DNA of 64,000 nucleotides from Trematomus loennbergii. Taxonomy: Eukaryota > Chordata > Actinopteri > Perciformes > Nototheniidae. The position numbers and the translations under genes were made by a program. Position 1 is the stretch's first letter. Each line of letters starts with the position of its first letter. The notes under the pieces are model-generated. The model was not told where the DNA came from. It saw only the letters and a list, made by a program, of their open reading frames with translations, and did not search any database. Shown one piece after another: positions 1 to 13,843 of the stretch. The stretch lies in contig JAAOOA010000026.1 of assembly GCA_012861695.1 (NCBI GenBank), positions 18,086,501 to 18,150,500 on the forward strand. The letters are read 5' to 3'.

Positions 1-1166
1 TGCCTGGCCTCTCATAAGCTTCTGGATTCAATGCTACTAGTTTTTGCAGAGGTCTGGTGGAAGTTAAGCACACTAAGGACGACTGGATAACAGAGATATC
101 AATATGAAATGTTCGACAATACAGCAAATGCATAGAGTTGTTATAAGTAGTTTAAGCATAGGGATGTGTTTTTTGTTTAGACTTATTCTATTTAAAGCAC
201 CTCCCAACCTTCATTCAGGACGTGAATGAGCCATACTGTTAATATTAAAGGAGTAGAGATAAAAGAGAGAAGCAGAAAAAGCAAAGAAATCATCTGAATT
301 TGTTGAAAAATTGCAGGGATTCAGATGGGAAAAGGGCCAGAGGGACACGTGGGATGGTGCACTGGGCAGTGAAAGAATTTGCTCTCCTGCTAAGAGATAA
401 TAGCCGTCTCTCAAAAGACAAACAAATTCCCAGGCTGCCATTTGGACTCTGCAGCTACATTTTTTTATTAAAAAAAAGAAAGAAGACAGCATGGGATAAG
501 CGTTTTGGGAATGGAAAAACCGTCCAATTCAAAGTCGTGTCATCAGGTCAAAACTCCGATTTCTACACACACAAATTGTATTGAATCTGGCCCATCAGGT
601 GATTCTTGTATGCAGAAGGAAGGTAGGAAGAGGTTGAAAAGTCAAAACAAGGTGAGACGTGTTTCGAGGTGTGAAGCCGCTCGGGCAATCTTGTTTTATT
701 TCCTGTGAAACGGGAGCTGTTATTCCCGAGCTTTGAGAAAGATTTGTGATGTCAGGTGGCTAAGTGAGCATGTGTGCATGAGAGAGTGAAAGACAGGCCT
801 GGGGAGGGGTTATCTAAGAGTCCAGGTATAATGGTCGTTTCCTGTGTCTGACCCTGAGAGCAGCAGAGGTCAAAGCAAACCTTTCAAAACCTCTACTCTC
901 ATACCTCTTTGCAGTCCTTTTTAAGAATAACCCCGTTTTATTACAGTTTGGATCTCATTTTTATACATTTGGCAATCTGTCTTTTGGTTTTGATGAATAC
1001 ATGAACAATATACCGCAACTTTTTTTTGTGTGGTTCCTTTCACCTTTGTCTTTTACTTATCAACTCCTGATGCTCTCATAAGGTATTCATCCTCCTTTAA
1101 TTCAGTCATCTCTCACACACGGCTGTTTCCAATTGGCCCAGAGACATTCCTGGAATGCCAGGGCAT

Positions 1167-1377
<211 letters not shown>

Positions 1378-2559
1378 ACTTGCTGCTCCCCAGTGGCTAC
1401 TATATATAAAATACAAAAAGAGAAGGAGAGATTTGGCAGTTGAGAAGAAAATAGCTACAGGAGAAATGCAAAGACTACTGGGTTTGCATGGGTTTCAATT
1501 ATTATGCTGCTCATCAATTTATCTCAGGGATTGTGTAAATAAGACTGGCAGTTATTTATAATCAAGCTGAAGTAAAGGGCAAACCAACACAGAAATCAGC
1601 CTATTGATCTAAAGTCCTGTTCCCATAAAACTTAACTGCATTGTTAATTGTGTTTCAAGGAAGACCTATTTATGCTGGGTCAAACCAACAAATGACAAAA
1701 TTCTGAAATGAAAAGATTCAACTTCAAATGTGCATCCATAACTTGAATGACTTAACCAACACACTTATTTAAAGCCAAACCATTATTTTATTAAACCTAA
1801 CCAAGTGCTTTGGTTGCTTTTTTAATTAGTTTCCTTGCAATTTAAAACGTTTAATACGTGTTTAAAACAAGACTGTAATCCAGAAGTTTATTTGGATGAG
1901 AATGTTATATTGAGAGTTCCACAAATATATCCCAAAATCGAATGGTTTGTCACGTCTAGAGATCCAAACGTTTTCATGATGTATCTAAAATGACGTGCCA
2001 TTGAAGCTAAGCTACTACAAAGGAAACAAAAGTATATGCTAATGGTTTAAAGGCACTCGTCGGATCATAACTTGGCTCTCAGACATACACATACTTTTCA
2101 AATGTATGCACTTTACAATTAAATCACATATACATAAAATTGCATATTCACTGTCCTCCGCACACACACACATAGACATCACATGTGCGTTTGGGCTTGT
2201 TGGATGGCTTAAGAGCGCTGGATAAAAATGTTACACCACAATTGCATTACCGTTAGCCACGTCAGCTGGTCTGGACAAAAAGGCACCACAGCGTCTCAGT
2301 TTCTGTCTTTCTCTGACTTTGTCCTCCAGTTTTATTTACATTCCTTCTTTCTCCCATGACACATGACTCAGCTAATCTAAAATACAGCGAGCCCCAGCGT
2401 TGGCAGGGACGAGTCCATCGGAGACCAAAGCCATCTGCCTAAAAGAGTTATGCCACTCTGCGCGGCACCAAGAGGGTCCAGATCTTTCCAGTAGGATTTT
2501 AATATGAAAAACGTGATTTTGAAACCAAATGAGATGAGCATGACAGATAGACAGACTGA

Positions 2560-3065
2560 TAGATGGGCGGATTGGTTGGCAGTTGTCCCTTGGTTGGTTT
2601 TTCTTAACTGTGTCCAGCACAGATTGTGCTAGGTTGAATTGATTCCATGAACGTTGAGGATGAAGGATATGAGTCAGGGACGGTTGCAGTTTTTAGTTTT
2701 TGGGCCAGTTGTTTTTGGGCCAGTTGTCTTAACGATGGTCTACCATTCGGAGGGTGTCGCTGGTTCCATTCCTGGCCCTTGAAGTCAACATTTCAAAGTA
2801 TTCTTGGGCAAGATACTGAACCCAACATTTCTCTGTGACGGATGGATTTGTTGGCGGTTGGCGGTCCCTTGGTTGGTTTTTCGGCACAGATTGTGGTTGG
2901 TTAAATTGGTTCCATAAAAGTTAAGAATGAATGGCAGCCCGAGTTAGGATTGGGACCCAGGGACATTTGTATTTTTGAGAAAACGTGGCTCAAGAGTTTT
3001 CCACCAATGCTTGTCTACCAATGGTTGTACCAGTCGGAGGGTCGCTGGTTCGGTTTTTTCTCACG
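2560..3065. repeat. Tandemly duplicated SINE-like block
   Basis: Two diverged copies of roughly 240-290 bp lie head to tail (about 2,560-2,800 and 2,835-3,065). Both share the phrases 'cccttggttggtttttc', 'gcacagattgtg' and 'gtctacca', followed by 'cggagggt..cgctggttc'. The last resembles a pol III B-box, and 'cttgggcaagatactgaac' in copy 1 is a phrase common in fish SINE-like repeats. The family is not identified. Confidence 0.45.
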
Positions 3066-3385
3066 GCTAACAGTTATCTGTGCTTTGGATAAAGGTAAGA
3101 AATGTAGTGCAGTGTGTTTCTGTCAAGGCCAAAGACAGTTTGAACACCATAAGCCGGATTGCATTTAAATAAATAAAATAAAAACACAAAAAGAAACAGT
3201 GAATGAATGTAAAGAAAAGGCATTCATTCTTGTTTTCATAGCAAGAGAATCCACTACAAACACGTCAATGCGAGCGCACACATAGGGATGCAAACGGACA
3301 AACACACACAAAGCAACAGGGAGGCTGCTAACACAAGCAAATAGCAATTACTACAGCGTCTGCAGCCTAGCAACCAGGCCACACA

Positions 3386-6256
<2,871 letters not shown>

Positions 6257-6871
6257 ACAATGTGCGTGCGTGACTTTGACTGAAGCTCTCAGATGAGGAG
6301 CCAATTGATCGAGATGGCCCCAATTAGTCTGTGATTAATTGAGTTTGGTTGGATGTCGTCCCTGGAACCTCATCGTTGACGTTATTGACAGGCTAATTAG
6401 TTGCCGTGGTGACCGCTTAAACACAGCAGGATTGTGTGTGACTCTGAAATGACCCCAAGGCAGCCAATCAAATGCTTGTGTTTGTGTGTGTTTGGATTAA
6501 TACACCTTGAGGGGTGATCCCAAGATGTCTTGATATCACAATTGCAAAATAATTAAACGGGATGCTGGTACAATGCGAGAACGATTTATCAAGGCATTGT
6601 AAACCAAAAAATAACTCGTAATTGTGTTTTTCATCAAGAAAAACTGATTAATGATCCAGAGGGAAATTTCAGCATCCAGGGAAAGGCTGGCAGAGGTCAA
6701 AAAAGGAAAGGAAACACTTACTGTACTTAGTGCTCCAAACAACACTGAGTGCCCCTGAAACTGGCTGCAAATGAATCACCTCAAAAGGCATTAGTGACGG
6801 GAGAAATGTGATCGGTCATGGGTATTTTTCTGGGGCTACAGGAAGTAAACTCATCGCAGAGGCAATAGTAA

Positions 6872-7442
6872 CGGTACGTCTACACAGCAGCGTTAAAAAA
6901 ATCTTGGAGGTGGGCGTATCTGAAGCTTGGGATTTTTTGCGAACAACCAATCACATGAATCTCCCGCCCGCGACATACGAAGCAAAAAAGCCCGAAGTAA
7001 ACTGGATATAAACTCCCCAAAACAGGCGAAAACATACCACTGTCTCTGCCACCTCCCTCCATGCCTGGCTCCTCCGGTTTATATCCCGGTAGGTCTGGTC
7101 ATAAAGCACCGGGTGATTGATTCGCTACCGCTAATTTCTCCTCCATTTTTTGGAATATGAGGAAATGACCTGCGGTATGTCTCTCCCAGCATACACGCCG
7201 TTTGATTGGCTAGAGCTTGAACTGCCAGATTTGCGTACACAGGATTTGATTGGCTGACGCTTCCACCTCAGCTTCAAAAGTTGAACATTGTTCAACTTTG
7301 AATCTTGAAAATCCTGAAAATCTCCGCTCGCCTGCCCACAATGCATTTCGGCGAAAAGTGAGGGAAAGTGACGTCACCCCATTCAAAGTGAATGGGCAGA
7401 AGCGTTTCAAGATTTTTTTAACGCTGCTGTGTAGACGTACCG
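6872..7442. mobile_element. PIF/Harbinger-type MITE (571 bp)
   Basis: The ends are 35-bp perfect inverted repeats, starting CGGTACGTCTACACAGCAGC at 6,872 and its complement ending at 7,442. They are flanked by identical trinucleotides TAA (6,869-6,871 and 7,443-7,445), the TWA-type 3-bp duplication of PIF/Harbinger elements. The interior has no transposase frame, so it is non-autonomous. It includes a 24-bp near-palindrome around 7,276-7,300. The small open frames at 7,210-7,503 lie within the element and are not genes. Confidence 0.85.
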
Positions 7443-7445
7443 TAA

Positions 7446-9751
7446 CACTTAAATGTGTTGTAACAGAAGAACTGTCCATCTGCTTTTTGTAACTCCCTCT
7501 CATTCCTGAGGTATTGCCTTTCCTTTCATGCTGTTTTCTCCACTGTTTGTTTTGTCCTACACTGAGACCTTCTTGCTTACTTTTGTCACAAATACTTTGA
7601 ACAACCAGCTTCTAAATCCATGCTCATTGTTATTTGGCCTATTTTTAGACGGTTGGTTATTGTTGCAGCATTACCTGTGCTTTTTTTGTGACGTAAAGGG
7701 GTGAACCCATTAGTTCACTTATTCTATGTTCAAAGTGAAGGTAAAACCAACGGTACTCATCTTGTTAGCCAGAGTAATGTATTTCTTTCAATTAATGCAT
7801 ATTTTGCAAAAGATCGGAGTTTAGTAGTAGTCATTGTGCACTCCAGATGCAGTATAGGTGTTAAAATGCTTCTACTAAGTACAGAATTTTGACGATGGCG
7901 TACAAAGGCCATTATGGGATCAAATTAATAATTGAAGAGCTGGTGAAGTACTTTCAAGAATATAGTCATATATTTCGTGTTAATGTACCTCTTTACTTTC
8001 AGAAAATACCAACACTTTGTAAATGTGCAACTTTTTCTTGGATTATAAACCCGCTCCTCTGGCTCTCTATTTCATAATTGGCCCAAATTTGCCATAATAT
8101 CTATTAGTTTGATCTTATCAGTAGTTTCCAATTTGGTGCCAATATCTTTCTTTACACGTCAAAAAGTGTCTCTTTGATTTACTTTGTTTGGCAACCAATT
8201 TCCAAGGTGGGATTACACCACCCTGACAAATGTATTTTTCCATCTCGATCCAGATCAACTTTCAAGCTATTTATTGAAAGAACATTAAGAAAAATTATTT
8301 CATACATATTTCATATCGTACTATTTATATCATACTACTATCATACTGAGCATAAGGGTTACATATATCTAGGTAAACTCAAAACTACTTAAAGAACTGA
8401 ATAGCTTGATTTAAATATATGTGTCCATGCTGCTTCGAGCTAGTAAAGACTTCTCATTGGTACATTGTTCTGAATTATTTTCACCTTTTTTCTGTTCCCC
8501 CCCATTTCTGTAAAAACATTGGGAGCTATCATTTTTCCCACAGAGGAGACAAAGCCCGCTCTAAAGAGCAGCAGTTTTTCCCATGTTCACACTGAATGGG
8601 TATGTGGCTTTTTAAAGAAAGGATGACCCACCCCACCCATTCAACTGTGGTGTACATTACTGACTATAAAAAAGATTACATTATGTGAATAGCTGTTATC
8701 AGTCAACCAATCACATCAGGAGTATATATTACTCACTGGCCGATATCCAATATTTAATCATAGAAGTCCAAAGCCAGCCCCCTATATATAATCAAAGCGA
8801 TATACTGTGTAAAGTAAAATGCAATTTGTTTGCAATCAATAAAAGAAAAGAGTATTAGGGAACAGAAAAAACATTAGCGTTGGAAAATGATTTTTAAGTA
8901 CATGTGTGGGATGCAACACTGTACCCTCACTGTCTGTCACATGCAGCAGAGATAACCAGGGTTAAAGGGTGAGACGGTGTGGGGAGAAAGAGGGAGTGGT
9001 AGACGGGTACGCGGTTGACTAGCCACGAAGAAAATACCCTAATCTTGGAGGAGGCCACAGTTGGCTTAACATCACTTTTTTGTGCCATCCTCTTTTATTC
9101 TTCTTTTGCTCTACCACTCCAATATCCTTTCTTTCTAAACGCACCATCTAACCTCCCTCCCTCCCTCCCTCCCTTCCTCTTTCTCTCCCATTTCTCCAGA
9201 TCTGTTCTGCTCATTTTCATTTTGCCCAAATAGTTTAAATTAGATTGAATCGTGACAGAAATTGCTTCCCGTTGGTCACAAATATTCCAATACTCCTCTC
9301 TGTCAGACGCCCAATACTCAGACAAAGTAGGTATATTCTGACCATTTAATATATGTTCCCCCTCGGGTTCACACTGCTTAATTCATCCCCCTCTTTGAAT
9401 CTAACTTCCATTCATTTGTGTAATTAAAAATAATTAAGATTCATTAAAAACAAATGCACAGAGCATACAGGCAATCAAAACACAAACAAATGAAACGTAT
9501 ATCTAACAAAACATAACCAGAGCTTAATTAAAGTGGCGGTGGTGGAGTAGCTGGGACGTTCATGATGACATTTTTGATGAATAAATAATTCAATGAGGAA
9601 ATGTGTAATTAGCAACAGCTGCTTTGCATTTGATTCCTGTGATCTGCATTACTCTGATACGTCTCTGCTTGTCTTCCTGTGTCTTCTCAATTATACTGTG
9701 CTGTATTTGTTAGCTAACTGTCCTCCCCTTCTTGTTTTGTCCTCTCTGTAG
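7446..9751. other. AT-rich intronic DNA, nothing recognised
   Basis: About 2.3 kb with no exon, RNA gene or element that I can support, apart from the pyrimidine tract near 9,150-9,190. Confidence 0.5.
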
Positions 9752-9868
9752 TTCCCCCCGAGAGCCCACAGTCACCTGTCGGTCCAACACCTACCCCAAA
9801 GGCTTCTACTGCAGCTGGCACCAGCTCCACCAAACGTTCATCCCCACCACCTTCGAAGTGGACGTACA
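9752..9868 (+). CDS. cntfr: cntfr exon: start of first fibronectin III (cytokine-receptor) domain
   Basis: CNTFR is the GPI-anchored, non-signalling alpha subunit that binds CNTF-type cytokines and recruits LIFR and gp130. This exon follows a CTCTCTGTAG acceptor, ends at a GTAAGT donor (9,869) and translates as PPREPTVTCRSNTYPKGFYC, then SWH...FEVDVQ. The CRSNTYPKGFYCSWH stretch is the strongly conserved first cysteine pair and tryptophan of the CNTFR cytokine-receptor module, known from mammalian CNTFR. It enters with one leftover base (phase 2) and leaves with two bases of a Gln codon, completed by the next exon. The gene is partial here: the Ig-like domain and signal peptide are not in view. 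Identification rests on remembered family sequence, not a search. Confidence 0.93.
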
Positions 9869-11545
9869 GTAAGTGCATAGGATTCATGTCTTTGTGTGGA
9901 TTTACATATACAATATATGTCTCGATATATCGGTATGACATGCAAGAACTAGCTTAGTTAAGTGATTGAAGAACAGCATTTAATTCACACATTGTCCTCT
10001 TTCAATCACGTGAGCTAGCTTACCTTTGCTAATGGTCTGTTATGCTAGTTAGCTTTTATTTTAATGGCTTGGTTTTCTAGGCACCATAAAATGTAGGTTA
10101 TTACGCAATGCTTACAGTTGCCCTACACATTAGTATAGGCTAAGTTTACTATGCAGCTTAATTTTATATAAAAACAGTAGGGGGTCTCTGCTCCATCTTT
10201 CTTTTTAGCTAAACGCGCCTTGGCTTGAAAAACATTTTAAAAAACCTGGCTTAGAGGCAACATTTTAAATTAAAAGACCAAAAATGCCCAACGAGAAAGA
10301 TCAATTTTGAGATAAGAAGGAGGGTGTTATAAAAAAAGTGACACCTCTCTCCCATGTCCAGGCAGGATTTAACAGTAGCTGGACCTCAGATACTCACACA
10401 AAATGTGTGGATGGAGACCCGGTATAGCTGTCTCCATCAGCTTCTCTTTGATATTCACAGATCACAGAGTCCCACAGCTCACGCCACAGCAGGTGGACTC
10501 TGCCTTCGTTAATATTGTAACACCAACATAATTATGTTTGAATAATAATGAGCCGGTCAGCCATTCAGCTCCATGTTTCACTGAACAGCCATTTCTGTCC
10601 TTTTTACCCCAAGAGAACATCTATGATTGTAATTGTAAACACTCTTGCGTCAGGGCTCCTGAATTAAACCAAAATGGTTAAATATTCGACTATTTTGTGT
10701 GACTGTGCAAGTTAAAACTTCACATAATAACATTAATTTCAGTAGGTAATGATCATAATCAATAGTGCCCCAATGTGTGCCTTGTGACGCGCGTCGCATG
10801 ACCATAGCGTAGTGAGTAGTCAGGGGCGGACTGACTAAAAATCAGCCCGGGACTCTCAACCGGCCCACTTCGGTACCACTAGTAAATTGTCAAGGGGGGG
10901 GGGGGGTGCTAGTGACTTATCCGACCAGCCCACCTTGGTACCGCAGTTTTTGGCAAATTGTCAACGGGGGGGGGGGGTTGCATGTGACTTATCCGACCGG
11001 CCCACATCGTCCGACCGGCCCATCGTGTCCCGATGACCAGTCCGCCACTGTGAGTAGTAGAGAACCTTACTAAACTATCCATATAAACAGTACGGTGTCC
11101 CTAAAATGATGCAGTCCAAACCGGTTTATATCATTAGCAAAACAAAGGAGTGTAAGTACAATAACAATTTCTTCAGGAGTAAATGTGCCAAGGTCTAAAG
11201 ACATTGGCACATGTAGGCCTACAAACCATCGAAGAAATGTACAAAAAGTAAAGTACTGGCTGGATTCCAAACTAAAGTCCTGTGCTGGTCTGTAAAGCAG
11301 GAAGTATAGTCAGAGTGTTTTAGTGTTGGAATTCTAAATTATGCCCACAGCTTTGATGGAGAACACCCACTCTTCTTAAAAACGTGAACTATTCTCTGCT
11401 TGCCCTTCCACACCAAAGTGTATGAAGCTTCCTTCAAGCTGAAAACTCACAAGCTTATAAAAACCCAGAAGTAAACCATCTGTCTCTCTCACGTCAGTCC
11501 TTATTTTTCTCTCCTCTTACCCTTTGAATTCCCTCTCCTCTCCAG
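9869..11545 (+). other. cntfr: cntfr intron
   Basis: A 1.7 kb intron, GTAAGT to CTCTCCAG. It carries a 230-bp hAT MITE at 10,821-11,050; nothing else was recognised. Confidence 0.8.
10821..11050. mobile_element. Non-autonomous hAT element (MITE)
   Basis: Starts CAGGGGCGGACTG and ends CAGTCCGCCACTG, giving inverted termini of the hAT type (CAGnGGCGGACTG). It is flanked on both sides by the same 8-bp target duplication TGAGTAGT (10,813-10,820 and 11,051-11,058). The interior holds two imperfect copies of a unit of about 80 bp, each with 'cggcccac', 'ggtacc', 'aattgtcaa', a G-run (12-13 G) and 'gacttatccgacc'. No coding capacity. Confidence 0.92.
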
Positions 11546-11712
11546 ACACAACCACCGATCACTGGAGGTACAGCAAGATCCGGACCACAAGAATCGCTGT
11601 CGTGTTCGTTTTCCCGAGGTCTTCTCCAGCTTCCCGTACAAAGTGAACGTGACATCAGTCAACGCCTTGGGGAAAGCCTCCACCACCATTTCTTTTGAGG
11701 AGTCCAGTATAG
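11546..11712 (+). CDS. cntfr: cntfr exon: rest of first cytokine-receptor domain
   Basis: Acceptor CTCTCCTCTCCAG; donor GTAAGA at 11,713. The translation continues the Gln split from the previous exon and reads ...DPDHKNRCRVRF...SSFPYKVNVTSVNALGKASTTISFEESSI. It aligns with the mammalian CNTFR segment containing KNRCHIRY, YKVSISVSNALG and ITFDEF, which carries the second conserved cysteine and the end of the D2 fold. It leaves with one base of a Val codon. It precedes the large intron that contains the nested EF-hand/WD40 gene. Confidence 0.93.
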
Positions 11713-13424
11713 GTAAGATGTTGTGGTATTGTATTGGATGTTTGTAACACCTTAATACAAGAAAAGCTTGTACATGAGGGAGCATGTGTATTTTCTGAGG
11801 AGGTTTTAAAGGCTTTGATTTAGTTTCTGAGCTTGGTTCAAAGGGTACACTTAAAGAAAAATCTTAGAAATGTTCACTTTTCTTAAGAGTTACCAAACAA
11901 CACTGTGTGCAAAGTTCAGGGACAAATCTAAGATCCTTTTCCCACACAGATTGACAATTACTTGGCAATGAAAAATAAGGACTAAGAGTGTTGAGGCATC
12001 TCTTGGAGGATGCCAACCCTTGAGCAATGATAATGCGTTTGTTTGACCACAGATGACTGATTTCATTGACTTCTGGTTCCCTTCGGAGATGTGTTGTGCA
12101 CACACACAGTGGTGCTCGTTGCCAGAAAGAAAATAGACATTTCAATAGCCAAATAAACGTCACCCATGTGAAGGAGAGTGCACTGCTTTGTGTTGCTTTT
12201 GCTTTAACTTACATTATAGGCCATTAGCAAAAATCCCACTGACTATGCACCCCTGTCATTACTGGAGGCAGTAGATAATAAACACACTACCTCTGAACCT
12301 TTTGTGAAGCAAACACTATTTAATTGAGGCTTGGACGGGATGTGACAGCCACAAATCGAAGGTCTGCTTTCTCACTACAAGTGCCAAACACAAGCTGCAG
12401 TATAAGCACATTTTAGTAATACTAAATGGAAGAATTAAGCATTAAAGTTAAGTTAATTAATTGGTTATTTTTTAAATGACGGCCTCCACGGTCATGTGGT
12501 AAGTCGTTTTTAAAAAATTGCAGTTTGGATTATGGAGTTTTGTTCACTTAGGCTGCAGAAGGTTACATAATAACAAGCAAGACGCTTATAATTCATAAGA
12601 AACTCAGGCTGGAAAGCAGTGAAGAGGAGAAATTCATTTTAAAGAAGGAATGAGAAGTACTTTGAAAGATAAGGGGAAGTGCTGCCAGCAGTCCCCGGCT
12701 CGGTTGTATTGCTCAGAGCGCGATATGGGTGTGCATGACGCATAAACACACACATACACCAACGGGGCTGCGAGCGATTGTGTTTTCGACAGGGTTGGGG
12801 TATTGAAAAAGAGTGTGTGTGTGTGTGTGCTAGTCTGAGTGTGTACACAAGTAACCAAATGAGGCAGTGACATGCTCTACCAAGCCCCGGACACAGGACT
12901 CATGAAAATGCTAATGCTAGCCGGATTAGCGCCCCGGGCTCAGGAAATATCCCTCTACTATTGGTGATAGCAAAACACCCCACTGCTCCTTTCTTTCCCT
13001 CTGCTTTCTCTTTTATTCCCACATGCCCTTCGTGTGACTTTGTACTTCTTCTTTTTAACTGTCCCCTAGCCAAAGCTTTTCAGATAAATGTAAAAATGCC
13101 CGTTTTGTGTGACAAACGTCTTCCATCCACACTGTAATCACTGTAATTGTTCTAATTGATGTCTTTAAGTTTGCTTGTAAGCCTTGAAAATAATGAAATG
13201 TCTACTTATTTGATCATTTTCTGGGCACTTTTTCACTCTAATTTTAACAGAGGACAGGGTAGAAATCTGGAAAAAAGGAATGACATGGAACATGGTCCCA
13301 CATGTGTAACCACTTGGCTAACTAGGCGCTCCTTGACTATATATTTGAGTTAAATTGCATCTAGCTAACAAATAAATTGTGTATTGCAAACCTGGTAGTA
13401 CAGGTAAACTTTATGTGGTCTTAA

Positions 13425-13500
13425 CCCATGCCGTTACCTAGCAACGCAATTCTGTTGAACTATTTATCAACAGAATTCCGTTGCTAGGTAACAGCATGGG
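13425..13500. promoter_or_regulatory. Palindrome with two inverted RFX X-boxes
   Basis: The arms 13,425-13,458 and 13,467-13,500 are inverted repeats matching at 32 of 34 positions, with an 8-base loop. Each arm carries the 13-mer GTTACCTAGCAAC (13,433-13,445 on +; 13,480-13,492 on -). This fits the RFX X-box consensus GTNRCC-N(0-3)-RGYAAC with a 1-base spacer. An inverted CCAAT (ATTGG, 13,518-13,522) follows. RFX factors drive ciliary genes, and the downstream gene belongs to an EF-hand/WD40 family with axonemal links, so a promoter role is plausible but inferred. A short palindromic mobile-element relic is the alternative. Confidence 0.55.
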
Positions 13501-13843
13501 ATTTTTTTTTCCTTCCCATTGGTCATTCACTCATCGTTTGGAATGGAATGTCCTGAGGTCATCGAACTGATCAAAGCGAAATATGATGTCACGATTCTGA
13601 ATTCCGAGGTTATGCAAGGTTAACTGCTGCATTTCGTGACTTGAGACTTTTGAGAAGGTCGCGTTTTGGAGGACATACATGCTTTTTTGAATATAGCCAG
13701 GTTAATATACTTTATAATACCAGTTGAAAAGTAACATTATAGGCCTACAACAGATCCAGAGCTACACATTTTACTAATTTGAAAAAAACTCACCTACACT
13801 CATGACACATTTAAGTGTTTAATTGATTTCAATCGAAGTAGTA

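Noticed and set aside
7210..7503. Open frames of 80-97 codons on both strands
   Set aside because: They lie almost entirely inside the Harbinger-type MITE and read through its terminal repeat.
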